Shown here in pieces: positions 15,875 to 25,616 of a stretch of DNA of 64,000 bases. The translations under genes and the position numbers were made by a program. The notes below the pieces were generated by a model that saw only the letters and a program-made list of their open reading frames with translations, was not told where the DNA came from and searched no databases. Position 1 is the stretch's first letter, and every line of letters begins with the position of its first letter. Origin of the DNA: Flavobacterium cutihirudinis (lineage in GTDB: Bacteria; Bacteroidota; Bacteroidia; Flavobacteriales; Flavobacteriaceae); contig NZ_QRDQ01000010.1 of the NCBI RefSeq assembly GCF_003385895.1, forward strand, positions 1 through 64,000, read 5' to 3'.

Positions 15875-17098
15875 ATGGAACACATTAATTTTCTTGCTTT
15901 TGCAATGCCTGCTTTTTTTCTGTTTTTGTTTTTGGAATATAAGCTGGTTCAACACAAAAAGAAACCGGAAATTTTTAACTACGAAAGCTCGGTTTCAAAT
16001 ATTAGCATTGGTATCGCAGAGCGTTTAATTAATTTATTTATTGCAGCAAGTTTTTATCAGCTGTATTATTTTATATATAATAATTACAGACTTTTTGATA
16101 TTCCAAGTAATATATTTGTTTGGTTTGCACTTATTCTCGCAACCGATTTTGTATGGTATTGGTACCATAGATTAGGACATGAAGTCAATTTTTTCTGGGC
16201 CGCACATATTGTGCACCATCATAGTGAGGAATTTAATTTTACAGCAGCAGCCAGAATAACTACTTTTCAGGCTATAATTAGAACTGGGTTTTGGTGCATA
16301 CTTCCTTTTATAGGTTTTCACCCAACAATGGTAATTACGATGTTGATTGTTCACGGTGCATATTCCTTTTTTACACATACGCAGGTAATTGGCCGAATAA
16401 AGTGGTTGGAATATGTTTTTGTAACGCCTTCTGTTCACGGTGTACATCACGCTTCTGACGAAAAATATCTGGATAAAAACTATGGCGATATGTTTACGTT
16501 TTGGGATCGCCTTTTTGGAACTTTCCAGGAAGAAGAAGAAAAACCGAAATACGGTTTAACGCATCCATTAAAAAGTTATAGTTTTCTTTGGCAGCACTTT
16601 CATTATTATTTCGAGATATATGAATTATGGAAACGTTCAAAAGGTTTTAAAGCAAGGTGGAAAGCCGTTTTTGGAAGCCCTGCGCATATGGATCAGGATA
16701 TTCGACCAACATTAGAAAAGCGCTTTCTGCAGGATAAAAGCAATCCGCATCAACGTTTGAGGTTTCGAAATTATCTTTACATTCAACTCGGAATCTGCAC
16801 TTTAATTTTGACAGCTTTTACTTATTATTTTGATTTACTGGATATGTATGACAAAATTTTTGTTTTGTCGCTCATTATAATAACCTTAATCAATTGTGGT
16901 GCTTTACTAGAACAACGAAAATGGATTTATTATCTCGAGTATGCCCGCATTTTTATGATAACAACTTTCTTTTTATACGAAGAAAATTTGATGATATTTT
17001 TCTTTGTTCCGCTTGCGATAATGATTTTTGCAGAGCAGTTGTTTTCACTTAGTAAATTATATCAAAATACGATTTTGCAGTTGGAAACCGTGGAATAA
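15875..17098 (+). CDS. Sterol desaturase / fatty acid hydroxylase family membrane protein
   Basis: A 407-residue integral membrane di-iron enzyme. Three histidine boxes are present: HRLGH (98-102), HIVHHHSEEFN (about 109-119) and HGVHHASD (about 188-195), followed by the conserved YGDMFTFWDRLFGTF segment. Four hydrophobic segments precede or surround the boxes and three more follow. Family members hydroxylate or desaturate sterols, fatty acids or carotenoids, or cleave alkyl ether lipids. In Flavobacteria the substrate is generally unassigned. The C-terminal about 120 residues (extra membrane helices) exceed the minimal family domain. Ends before a hairpin terminator. Confidence 0.9.
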   Translation: MEHINFLAFAMPAFFLFLFLEYKLVQHKKKPEIFNYESSVSNISIGIAERLINLFIAASFYQLYYFIYNNYRLFDIPSNIFVWFALILATDFVWYWYHRLGHEVNFFWAAHIVHHHSEEFNFTAAARITTFQAIIRTGFWCILPFIGFHPTMVITMLIVHGAYSFFTHTQVIGRIKWLEYVFVTPSVHGVHHASDEKYLDKNYGDMFTFWDRLFGTFQEEEEKPKYGLTHPLKSYSFLWQHFHYYFEIYELWKRSKGFKARWKAVFGSPAHMDQDIRPTLEKRFLQDKSNPHQRLRFRNYLYIQLGICTLILTAFTYYFDLLDMYDKIFVLSLIIITLINCGALLEQRKWIYYLEYARIFMITTFFLYEENLMIFFFVPLAIMIFAEQLFSLSKLYQNTILQLETVE

Positions 17099-17118
17099 TA
17101 GTAGAGCAAAGACAAAAG

Positions 17119-17149
17119 AAAAGCGACACTTTGGATGTCGCTTTTTTTT
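17119..17149 (+). terminator. Intrinsic terminator of the sterol-desaturase gene
   Basis: Stem AAGCGACA / TGTCGCTT followed by TTTTTT, 20 bases after the stop. Confidence 0.85.
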
Positions 17150-17223
17150 CCTGCAAGGTTTTCAAAACCTTGTAGGTATAATTTTGAATATAAACACCTA
17201 CAAGGTTTTGAAAACCTTGCAGG
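17150..17223. repeat. 28-bp inverted repeat with nested palindromes
   Basis: Arms 17150-17177 and 17196-17223 are perfect reverse complements separated by 18 bases. Each arm is itself palindromic around AAGGTTTTCAAAACCTT. It lies between convergent genes and probably terminates the minus-strand regulator gene, which ends at 17234. Confidence 0.9.
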
Positions 17224-17233
17224 AGTCCTATAC

Positions 17234-18832
17234 TTAAATAGTTTTAATTGCCATAATCTTTTCTTCAAAAGTATCTTTAAAATCAGATTTGCTTTTAATT
17301 CTGGTTTTGTACGTATAGATGGTAGCTACAGAAAGTTCCAGGAATTCGGCCATTTGACTACTATCCTGAATTCCCAAGCGGTAGAGTGCAAAAATTCTTA
17401 ATTCGGTATTTAAAAGTTCACCTTTCTTGACAATGCATTTATGATCATTCGGAAATAAATTATTGAAGTCCGTTACGAAAGTAGGGAACAGTTTAAGGAA
17501 AATCTCGTCAAATTGATGGAAGAGATTTTCGCGTTCTTCCTTCACATTATAGCGCTTTAAACTCGCTATTACTTCATCTGTTTTTTTAGTAATGATTTTA
17601 TGAAGTGTACTTTTCTGAATATGATCTATTTTGTTGATGAACGCCGAAGTAGCCTTTATAAAATAAGTAATGTATTCTTCTTTAATTGCATTTGCCTCGC
17701 TCAAGCTAATATTCATTTCCTGAAGTTGTGCATAAGACGAAGCCATAATTTTTCGGGCCTTATTTTTTTCTTTTAATTGTTTGAAAATGATAATCGAAAA
17801 CAAAATAATAATGAACGTAAGTATGGTAAGAAGAATAATAATTCGCTCGAGTTTGTCATTTTTCTCTTTTACATTGTTTAATTGTGCTTTCTCTATAATA
17901 GGTAAAATGGATGAAATTTCGATTTTTCGATGTCTTGCATTATAGAAAGTAGCATCATCCATTGCAATATTTATATATTCATTGGCTTTATCCAAATAAC
18001 CCATTTTAAAGAGTTCTGTGGCTAGATTTCGCAATGCAACAGTTTCTTTGGTAGCGTTTTTTACATCGGCAATAGCCGCAAGCGCAAGATATTGAATGGC
18101 CTTTTTAGTATAACCTCTTTCCGAATAAATATAACCAAGACTTGAGGTTGCGATTCCATAATAGTCGGCTGGCAGTTTATAATTGTTGATCCAATAACTG
18201 AAGGCAAATTCTGCACCGCGCCAATCTTGTTGTTTTAATCTTTTTAAGCTTTCGGCTGCCCAATATTCATTTGTGTTGGTTCCAATTAATTCTAAAGCTT
18301 TTTTCAGAAAATGATTTCCTTGCTGCACATAATGAATGTTAAAACGCTGATCCTTATTGTAATCGGCTAAATCGTAATAGGCACGGGCTTTTATTGAGTA
18401 ATATTCGAACTTGTTTTTTTGATCCAGTTTTTGATCATTAATGATATCTAAAGTATCAATTGCTTCTTTAAATAAACCTGATGAAAGCAATACAAAACCT
18501 TCCTTAATACGACTTTTGGACAGATAAGTTGGGTTTTTTAGATCAATAGCTTTGATTTTGGCTTCTTCCAGATAATAGTAAGCGGAGTCATATTTGAAGG
18601 ATTTATATTCATCAAACAACGACATATAGGTATTATACAGCTGCTCATTATTCTGACTAACCGTAAATTTTGATACATTTTTTTTTAAAGCTTCTATTTT
18701 TCGATATTTCTGTTTCAAGTAAATATCTTTTCTAAGGAGGACTTTATCTAATTCCTCTAAAACAGGATTCGTCTCTTTCGCAGTAAGAGAAAAACCTGCA
18801 ATGAAAAAACATAGAATGAATATTCTTCGCAT
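17234..18832 (-). CDS. DUF6377 family membrane-bound transcriptional regulator of the PUL
   Basis: A 532-residue protein with a signal peptide ([14 protein letters not shown]), a TPR-like helical repeat region (about 60-310) predicted in the periplasm, one transmembrane segment (about 328-348, [19 protein letters not shown]), a coiled segment and a C-terminal helix-turn-helix (about 475-515, [21 protein letters not shown]). This architecture matches DUF6377, analogous to the SusR-type regulators that sit next to Bacteroidota glycan loci and sense an oligosaccharide in the periplasm while binding DNA in the cytosol. It is divergent from the SusCD operon starting at 19315, so it is the likely regulator of that locus. 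Confidence 0.87.
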   Translation of the reverse strand: MRRIFILCFFIAGFSLTAKETNPVLEELDKVLLRKDIYLKQKYRKIEALKKNVSKFTVSQNNEQLYNTYMSLFDEYKSFKYDSAYYYLEEAKIKAIDLKNPTYLSKSRIKEGFVLLSSGLFKEAIDTLDIINDQKLDQKNKFEYYSIKARAYYDLADYNKDQRFNIHYVQQGNHFLKKALELIGTNTNEYWAAESLKRLKQQDWRGAEFAFSYWINNYKLPADYYGIATSSLGYIYSERGYTKKAIQYLALAAIADVKNATKETVALRNLATELFKMGYLDKANEYINIAMDDATFYNARHRKIEISSILPIIEKAQLNNVKEKNDKLERIIILLTILTFIIILFSIIIFKQLKEKNKARKIMASSYAQLQEMNISLSEANAIKEEYITYFIKATSAFINKIDHIQKSTLHKIITKKTDEVIASLKRYNVKEERENLFHQFDEIFLKLFPTFVTDFNNLFPNDHKCIVKKGELLNTELRIFALYRLGIQDSSQMAEFLELSVATIYTYKTRIKSKSDFKDTFEEKIMAIKTI

Positions 18833-19314
18833 GTTTGGTTTTGGTTTAGGGTAAAAAAATTGTTTTGGTTTATTTGAGTTAATTCGTTTTTTATTTCGGG
18901 TATGCTTGAAAATTGTTGCTTGAGATTGCTTAAGGCTGTTCGAATTTTTAAATGTTAAAATTGTTCAAACTTCGTTAAGTTGCTCAAAAATAAGACTTAA
19001 ATGTTAAAAGTGGTTTAATAATTTGCAATTATACAATAAAAACCACTTATATATATGCATAGTAAAAAAAATATCCAGTTTAATTTACATATTGTCATAT
19101 TTACCATTATTTATTGACTATTTTTCATCTAAACAACACCTTGATTTTTTGAATTTCATCAAAAGTTTAATTTATTTATAATCAATTGATTACACAACTA
19201 CAACGTTGTATTTAATCTTGATTTTTCTCAGATATTTTTTTTAAGATTTATTTAACGTCTAGTTTCGTTCTGTCTTTAATGAGACAAAAAAACTAACAAA
19301 CAAACCACAAATTT
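18833..19314. promoter_or_regulatory. Divergent regulatory region of the PUL
   Basis: A 480-base AT-rich gap between the DUF6377 regulator and the first PUL gene. It must carry both promoters and the regulator's binding site. I find the repeated words GTTAAAA / TTGTTCAAA around 18950-19010 (for example AAATGTTAAAATTG and AAATGTTAAAAGTG at about 18950 and 18999), possible half-sites, but no decisive palindrome. Confidence 0.5.
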
Positions 19315-19836
19315 ATGAAATGTAAAAGTATTTATTGGTTAGCTGTTGTTATGTGTCTAATGGCCCTTGGCTGTGATAATACCGACGACGGAAGCTATGT
19401 TGCTCCAATTACCCTTTATGAAAAACTAAATGGAAACTGGGGATTAACAAACTTGAAAATGGTTGATGAAGTTGCGAAAGCAAACAAGATCGAACCAAAC
19501 GAAGAAAACTTGAGTACGTACTTCAATTACGAGGATTTTAAAATTAAATTCAACGTAGATGAAAAGAACCAACCATCAAGTTATGAGGTTACAGGAGATG
19601 TTCCTCCTTTATTTGCGCCAAAAGGCTACTGGGCTTTAAGTTCAGACTTCCAGCCTACTAATTTGGGCGAGACAAAAATCTATTTGTATAGTGATGCTCA
19701 AAAAACACAAAAAACAGATGAGCTAAAATTATCATCAGTTCCAGGAAGCAATGAGGAATTAGAATTTCAGCTAATTCATTCATCTGGTGGTTCTCCATTT
19801 GTGTCTTATGTGTTTAAATTAAATGCTCTTAACTAA
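19315..19836 (+). CDS. DUF5004-like outer-surface lipoprotein, first PUL gene
   Basis: A 173-residue lipoprotein: signal peptide ending in the lipobox MALGC (Cys about 20) followed by an acidic DNTDDGS sequence, a common surface-export type of signal in Bacteroidota. The remainder is a small beta domain beginning LNGNWGLTNLKMVDE, typical of DUF5004/lipocalin-like lipoproteins in PULs. It probably sits on the cell surface with the SusCD complex and may bind glycan; no catalytic residues are evident. First gene of the plus-strand PUL operon. Confidence 0.75.
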   Translation: MKCKSIYWLAVVMCLMALGCDNTDDGSYVAPITLYEKLNGNWGLTNLKMVDEVAKANKIEPNEENLSTYFNYEDFKIKFNVDEKNQPSSYEVTGDVPPLFAPKGYWALSSDFQPTNLGETKIYLYSDAQKTQKTDELKLSSVPGSNEELEFQLIHSSGGSPFVSYVFKLNALN

Positions 19837-19843
19837 AAGTATT

Positions 19844-20926
19844 ATGAAAAAATTTATATATACAATTTTACTAGCCCTTTTATTGGCTCCAAATTTTATT
19901 CAGGCACAGGAAGCCGCTGGAGCTGTAGGCAGTATGTCATCTTATCCTGTAGTTTACAAATATGATGAACAGGTGACCTGGTATTTTGATTTAAATGCAA
20001 CGACTTTTGCAGAGACAGAAGATCTGTATATCTGGATTTGGTCGCCATCTGAACCGGATGCGGGCAACTGGGAAAATTCGTCGGATTTTGCTAAACTTAA
20101 ATATGAAGGAAATAAAATCTGGAGTTTCACTTTAACGCCAACTCTTTATTTTTCTAAAACTCCGGAAGAAATTGCTGCAAGTGCAGGATTTTGGTTTCGT
20201 TTGAAAAATAAAAACGGATCAAAACAAAGTGATGTTGCAAATATGCCTTACACTGATTTCTCTTCTTTTTATACTTCAGGAGAATTATTCAGACCTTATC
20301 CAACAAAACCTTTAATCGATAAACCATTGAGTATAGTATTCAATTCGAATCTTATTCCAGCATTTGCAGGTACTCCAAGTGTGCATATGCATGCAGGTTT
20401 AAATAACTGGGCTATTCAGCAAATGTATGAGGCTGCGAAACCAGAGATTGCGGCTAAAACAAAATTAAAAGATTTAGGAAACGGTTTTTATAAAATGGAT
20501 CTTATCCCTAAAGAATACTTCAATGCACCGGACGATTTCATCATGGAAAACATGAATTTTTTAATGGTTGCAGAGAATTGGACCGCAAATTCTGGAGATC
20601 AAATTATTTATGCAGGAGAATTTATTCCGCCGCCACCGCCAAGTTTCAGTTTTTTTCCAACGGTTATCAGTCAAAAAGATTTCCTTGGAATGTCTAGAAA
20701 AAACAATGAAGCGGGGGTAAACAAACTTCTTTATACCATTACGGCAGGAAGCAAAATAATATCTGGCGAATTTTCAGGAGGAACAGCGGAGATAAAAGGA
20801 TTTGTCAATTTAGTTTCAGAGCTAAATGGTGTTCAAGGTCTTACAGAGATTCATGTTTTGGTAAAAGACAACAAAGACAAAACAATCTCTGATACCAACA
20901 TTCCTCTTAAAACTTTAGACAAATAA
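19844..20926 (+). CDS. PUL-associated exported protein, putative surface glycan-binding
   Basis: A 360-residue exported protein. The start at ATG 19844 gives a clean signal peptide (KKFIYTILLALLLAPNFIQAQ, cleaved after AQA type site near 22); seven upstream codons in frame overlap little and are less likely. The body is beta-rich with many aromatic residues (VTWYFDLNAT, LYIWIWSPSEPD, GFWFRLKNKNG), as in starch-binding SusE/F-like sandwich domains, plus a proline stretch (PPPPPSF, about 264). No catalytic motif. Located between the DUF5004 lipoprotein and SusC, the usual place of surface-exposed glycan-binding accessories. Confidence 0.65.
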   Translation: MKKFIYTILLALLLAPNFIQAQEAAGAVGSMSSYPVVYKYDEQVTWYFDLNATTFAETEDLYIWIWSPSEPDAGNWENSSDFAKLKYEGNKIWSFTLTPTLYFSKTPEEIAASAGFWFRLKNKNGSKQSDVANMPYTDFSSFYTSGELFRPYPTKPLIDKPLSIVFNSNLIPAFAGTPSVHMHAGLNNWAIQQMYEAAKPEIAAKTKLKDLGNGFYKMDLIPKEYFNAPDDFIMENMNFLMVAENWTANSGDQIIYAGEFIPPPPPSFSFFPTVISQKDFLGMSRKNNEAGVNKLLYTITAGSKIISGEFSGGTAEIKGFVNLVSELNGVQGLTEIHVLVKDNKDKTISDTNIPLKTLDK

Positions 20927-20955
20927 TTCACTATCAAATTAAAACATCAATTCTA

Positions 20956-23900
20956 ATGAATAGTAAAAATAAAAAAATAGTCCTGCATCAAATGTGGACT
21001 ACTAAAACTGCAGTATTCATGATTTTCATGCTTTTTCTTTCGGCAGGAATGTTTGCTCAAGATAAAAAGCAGATCTCAGGTACTGTGTATGACAATACAG
21101 GCACTGTATTGCCGGGAGCATCGGTAATTGAGGTGGGAACAAAAAATGCGACCACAACAGATTTTGACGGGAAATTTACTTTGACGGTAGCCGTAGGAGG
21201 TTCTATTGAAGTTTCTTTTATTGGATCAGCAACTCAAAAAGTTCAAATCACTTCAGCATCAAAAAATATTGATGTTCGCATGCAAAATGATGGATATCAA
21301 TTGGCTGAAGTACAGGTTGTAGCGGTTGGTTACGGAACTCAAAAGAAATCAGATTTAACAGGAGCAATTTCAACTGTAAAAGCTGATGATTTGGTAAAAG
21401 GAACAATTTCTTCTACAGAGCAAGTTTTACAAGGAAAAGTAGCAGGTTTAAATGTTATTCGTCCTTCTGGTGATCCAGCGGCGGGTTCTACTTTGAGACT
21501 TCGTGGAGGAACTTCGTTAACAGCAAGCAACAACCCTTTAATCGTAGTTGACGGAATTGCAGGTGTTGATATCAACATTGTGCAGCCTTCAGATATTAAA
21601 ACGGTTGACGTTTTAAAAGATGCTTCAGCAACTGCAATTTACGGTTCTAGAGGAGCAAACGGAGTTATTATTATTACAACAAAATCAGGTACAAAAGGTG
21701 TTTCTGTTACGTATAGCGGCTTATCAAGTATTGGGTATGTAAACGATAATTTAGATCTTTTGTCAGCAAATCAATGGAGAAATTATGTTCGCCAAACGGG
21801 AAACAAAGATGCAATTGATTATGGTGCAAATACAGATTGGCAAAAAGCAATCGAGCAAACAGCAATTTCGCAATCACATACTTTGACAATCAATTCTGGT
21901 AAAGCGGACAGCGGTTTTAGAACTTCACTTTCATACTTAAACAATGAAGGAGTTATTAAAAATTCTGGTTTAGAAAGACTTAGCGGAAACATTAATGCAT
22001 ATCAATATCTTGGAGATAATAAAGATGTGAAATTTGATATGGGATTATTTGCTAATATCGATAAATGGCATCCAATTGATTACAGGATTTTTGAATATGC
22101 TTACAACCTGAATCCAACAATTCCGGTTTATACGCCAAGTGGAGAATTTTCATCTGTAGCGCTTAATCAGTACTTCAATCCAGTTGAACTTTTAACAAAC
22201 AGAACGGTTGATAATGAAAGACACAGACTTTTAGGTTATTTTAAAACGGAAGTTAAATTTTTGAATGATTTCCTAGCTGTTGCTAATATTTCTTTAGAAC
22301 ATAATGCAGTTAAGGGAGGTACTTATAAACCAAGTTATGCAGTTCTGGAAGGAGCTACAGAAGGCGGTTATGCTCAAAGAACATATGCTGAATACACAAA
22401 TGCGCAAGGCGAACTTTATGTGAATTACAATAAAGTAATCGACAAACATACTATCAGCGCCCTTGGAGGATATTCTTATTTAGAAAATATTTACGAAGGT
22501 TTTGGAGCGCAAAGAAGTGGTTTTGTAACAGATGCTTTTAGCTACAATAATTTAGGTGCAGGTTACAAATATCGTTTAGGTGATGTGTATTCGTATAAAG
22601 GAAAATCAAATTTGGTTTCATTTTATGCTCGTGCAAATTATTCATATGACGGAAAATATTTGCTGACTGCAACAGTAAGAAGAGACGGTTCTAGCCGTTT
22701 TGGAGAAAACAACAAATGGGGAACTTTCCCGTCAGCTTCTGTGGCTTGGAAAATTTCAAATGAAGGATTTATGGATTCGACAAAAGGCTGGCTTGATAAT
22801 TTAAAATTGAGAGTTGGTTATGGTGTAACGGGTAATCAAGACGGAATTGGAGAGTACAAATCGCTTTCTATTTTAGGAGTTGGAAACGACAGTTATTACG
22901 ATCCAGTTACAGGAACTTGGAGTTTGGCTTATTCGCCACAACAAAACCCAAACCCTGATTTGAAATGGGAATCTACTAAACAATTAAACATTGGTTTTGA
23001 TTTTACGCTTTTCAACAGAATTTCTGGTTCATTTGAGTGGTATTCTAAAAACACAGAGGATTTATTATACACTTACGAAGTGCCGCAGCCACCTTATTTA
23101 GTTGGAACTATGTTGGCAAACGTTGGTGAAATGTCAAACAAAGGAGTTGAGCTTACTTTGAATGCTGATATCATCAAAGGAGAAAAATTCAATTGGAATG
23201 CTAATTTGACTCTTGGTCACAACGTTCAAAAAATTGAAAAACTTTCGAATCCAACCTATAAAACAGATGTTATTTACAGCGGTTCATTGCACGGTTTAGC
23301 AGGTATGTCTGGACAATATTCTCAAATTATTGCTGAGGGTTATCCTGTTGGAACTTTCTGGGGTTTCAAAAATGCAGGACTTGATTCAACTGGAAAAATT
23401 CAATATTACAACGCAGCAGGAACTATTGTTCCGGAAAGTGCTTTAGTTGATGCTGATAAAACAGATTTAGGAAATATTCAGCCAGATTTGACATTAGGTA
23501 TCGGAATGAACTTTTCATACGGAAACTTCGATCTAGGATTCAGTGGTTACGGAATGTTTGGACAAAAAGCATTAAATGCAACAAACATGATGCTTAACGA
23601 TCCAAACAGATTACCAGCTTATAATGTTCCGGATGATTTCTTAGGAAGCGGCATTACATCAGCTCCTAAATATTCTGATTACTGGATTGAAGATGCTTCT
23701 TTCTTTAGATTACAAACGCTTACAGTTGGGTATACTTTACCATTAAACTTGAAAGATTCTAAACTTAGACTTTATTTAATGGGAGAAAATCTTTTTGTAG
23801 TTACAAGTTATAAAGGGGTTGATCCGGAGATTGGTTTAAATGCACAAAATGGAGTAAATGGTGTTATTGATCAAACAGGTTTAGCATCTCCAGGAATTGA

Positions 23901-23967
23901 CAGATATAACAACTATCCTAGACCAACAACAATTTCGGTTGGATTAAACTTTACGCTGAATAAATAA
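20956..23967 (+). CDS. SusC/RagA-type TonB-dependent outer membrane transporter
   Basis: A 1003-residue outer membrane transporter. Signal peptide to about residue 34, a carboxypeptidase-D-like regulatory domain (about 37-115, ISGTVYDNTGTVLPGASV and TDFDGKFTL), then the TonB plug beginning VVAVGYGTQKKSDLTGAIS and including RGGTSL, VVDGIAG and LKDASATAIYGSRGANGVI, followed by a 22-strand barrel ending in SVGLNFTLNK with an aromatic-poor C-terminus. It imports oligosaccharides with the SusD lipoprotein encoded 24 bases downstream as lid. Full length for the family. Confidence 0.97.
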   Translation: MNSKNKKIVLHQMWTTKTAVFMIFMLFLSAGMFAQDKKQISGTVYDNTGTVLPGASVIEVGTKNATTTDFDGKFTLTVAVGGSIEVSFIGSATQKVQITSASKNIDVRMQNDGYQLAEVQVVAVGYGTQKKSDLTGAISTVKADDLVKGTISSTEQVLQGKVAGLNVIRPSGDPAAGSTLRLRGGTSLTASNNPLIVVDGIAGVDINIVQPSDIKTVDVLKDASATAIYGSRGANGVIIITTKSGTKGVSVTYSGLSSIGYVNDNLDLLSANQWRNYVRQTGNKDAIDYGANTDWQKAIEQTAISQSHTLTINSGKADSGFRTSLSYLNNEGVIKNSGLERLSGNINAYQYLGDNKDVKFDMGLFANIDKWHPIDYRIFEYAYNLNPTIPVYTPSGEFSSVALNQYFNPVELLTNRTVDNERHRLLGYFKTEVKFLNDFLAVANISLEHNAVKGGTYKPSYAVLEGATEGGYAQRTYAEYTNAQGELYVNYNKVIDKHTISALGGYSYLENIYEGFGAQRSGFVTDAFSYNNLGAGYKYRLGDVYSYKGKSNLVSFYARANYSYDGKYLLTATVRRDGSSRFGENNKWGTFPSASVAWKISNEGFMDSTKGWLDNLKLRVGYGVTGNQDGIGEYKSLSILGVGNDSYYDPVTGTWSLAYSPQQNPNPDLKWESTKQLNIGFDFTLFNRISGSFEWYSKNTEDLLYTYEVPQPPYLVGTMLANVGEMSNKGVELTLNADIIKGEKFNWNANLTLGHNVQKIEKLSNPTYKTDVIYSGSLHGLAGMSGQYSQIIAEGYPVGTFWGFKNAGLDSTGKIQYYNAAGTIVPESALVDADKTDLGNIQPDLTLGIGMNFSYGNFDLGFSGYGMFGQKALNATNMMLNDPNRLPAYNVPDDFLGSGITSAPKYSDYWIEDASFFRLQTLTVGYTLPLNLKDSKLRLYLMGENLFVVTSYKGVDPEIGLNAQNGVNGVIDQTGLASPGIDRYNNYPRPTTISVGLNFTLNK

Positions 23968-23991
23968 GCGATTAACTCAAAAATAAAACAA

Positions 23992-25503
23992 ATGAAAATC
24001 AAAATAACAGCAGCAATATTGATGAGCATGCTTTTTACGATATCATGTACAGATTTAAGTGAAGATTTATATGATAAAGTAGAGGATGGAAATTTTGGAA
24101 ATACTTCCAAAGAAGTTGATGCATTAGTTGGAGGAGCTTATTCTTCTTTAAGAGGATTTGCTGACGGAATATCAAACAATTATCCAACTTGTGAATATGT
24201 ATTCTTTTTAAATGAAACCGTTTCTGATGAAGCGACTATTCCAACAAGAGGTTCAAACTGGTACGATGGAGGACAATATCAGGATGCGCAAACACATCAC
24301 TGGAAAGCAGATAATCGTATGATTCTTTCGGCTTGGCGTTACAATTATACCGGAATTGCAAAGATCAATTCGATCATTTATCAAATCGATAAATCATCTT
24401 TGTCGGACACTTCAAAAGCACCAATTTATGCTGAATTAAAAGCGTTAAGAGCGTATTATTATTACAATCTTTTGGATTTATTTGGAAATGTGCCAATCGT
24501 AACTGATTTCGAAGACACATCACTTCCATCAAATTCTACAAGAAAACAAGTGTATGATTTTGTTGAAAAAGAACTTACAGACGCTATTCCACATTTAAAT
24601 GCAAATGTGGTGTATTCTAAAATGACAAAAAATGTCGCTTACTCTTTATTGGCAAGGTTATATCTAAACTCTGAAGCTTTTATTGGTACAGCACGTTGGC
24701 AGGATTGTTTAGACATGTGTCAAAAAATTTCAGGTTATTCATTAGCGCCAGATTTCTTTGCAAATTTCGCTACTGAAAATCAAAAATCACCAGAAATTAT
24801 TTTCGCAATTCCTTACGATTCAAAAGCAGGAACTGTTGGAAATTACATGAATTCAATGTCTTGTCATTACTTGCATAAATTAACCGTTTCTGCAACTGCA
24901 GATTATCCTTGGAGTGCAAACGGAATGTGTGCACAGCCTGGAGTTTACTCTGCTTTTGCTGACACAGATAAAAGAAAAAAATGTATGGTTGCCGGAGATC
25001 AGATCAATCTAGCTACAGGACAGGTTATTATTATGGATAACGGTGAAAAACTGACTTATACTGAGCATGTTAATAGTGTTACTGATGCTAAAGAAAATGA
25101 AGGTGTTCGTTTAGGCAAATACGAAATGAAAGAAGGAGAAACCTGGGAACGTGATCATGATTTAGTAGTAATTCGTTATGCTGAAATTTTAATGATGCAA
25201 GCAGAATGTTATGTTCGCCTTGGATCTCCAGATTTAGCAAAACCATTTTTACAACAAGTAACTTCACGCGCCGGTGCAGAACTGCCAGCAACAATTGATT
25301 TGCATTTTATAGATCAGGAGTTACTTCGTGAGTTTACTTTTGAAGGAAGAAGAAGAACAGACAATATTCGTTTTGGTACATTCTTCCTGCCATGGTGGGA
25401 AAAAGGTGATACGGAGAAATACAGAGCAATTTTCCCTATTCCAAGTACAGTTTTATCGACAAATGCAAATTTGAAACAGAATCCGGGATATCCTGTAAAT
25501 TAG
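23992..25503 (+). CDS. SusD/RagB family nutrient-binding lipoprotein
   Basis: A 503-residue surface lipoprotein. Signal peptide with lipobox TISC (Cys about 19). The family hallmarks are the TPR-like helical core, including ALRAYYYYNLLDLFGNVPIVT (core YYNLLDLFG, about 155-170), SLLARLYLNSEAF, and the C-terminal EFTFEGRRRTDNIRFGTF. It forms the hinged lid of the SusC barrel and captures the glycan. Immediately downstream of susC with 24-base spacing, the canonical order. A small inverted repeat (GTCAGTCTTCCATG / GTGGAAGGCTGAC) at about 25513-25551 may attenuate transcription into the enzymes. Confidence 0.96.
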   Translation: MKIKITAAILMSMLFTISCTDLSEDLYDKVEDGNFGNTSKEVDALVGGAYSSLRGFADGISNNYPTCEYVFFLNETVSDEATIPTRGSNWYDGGQYQDAQTHHWKADNRMILSAWRYNYTGIAKINSIIYQIDKSSLSDTSKAPIYAELKALRAYYYYNLLDLFGNVPIVTDFEDTSLPSNSTRKQVYDFVEKELTDAIPHLNANVVYSKMTKNVAYSLLARLYLNSEAFIGTARWQDCLDMCQKISGYSLAPDFFANFATENQKSPEIIFAIPYDSKAGTVGNYMNSMSCHYLHKLTVSATADYPWSANGMCAQPGVYSAFADTDKRKKCMVAGDQINLATGQVIIMDNGEKLTYTEHVNSVTDAKENEGVRLGKYEMKEGETWERDHDLVVIRYAEILMMQAECYVRLGSPDLAKPFLQQVTSRAGAELPATIDLHFIDQELLREFTFEGRRRTDNIRFGTFFLPWWEKGDTEKYRAIFPIPSTVLSTNANLKQNPGYPVN

Positions 25504-25616
25504 GTTTCTGAATGTCAGTCTTCCATGTTGGTTAGTCGTGGAAGGCTGACATATTTATAAAATGAGAATATCTGAATGGCTTCAATTTTAATGAAAATAA
25601 AAAAACAAACATCAAT

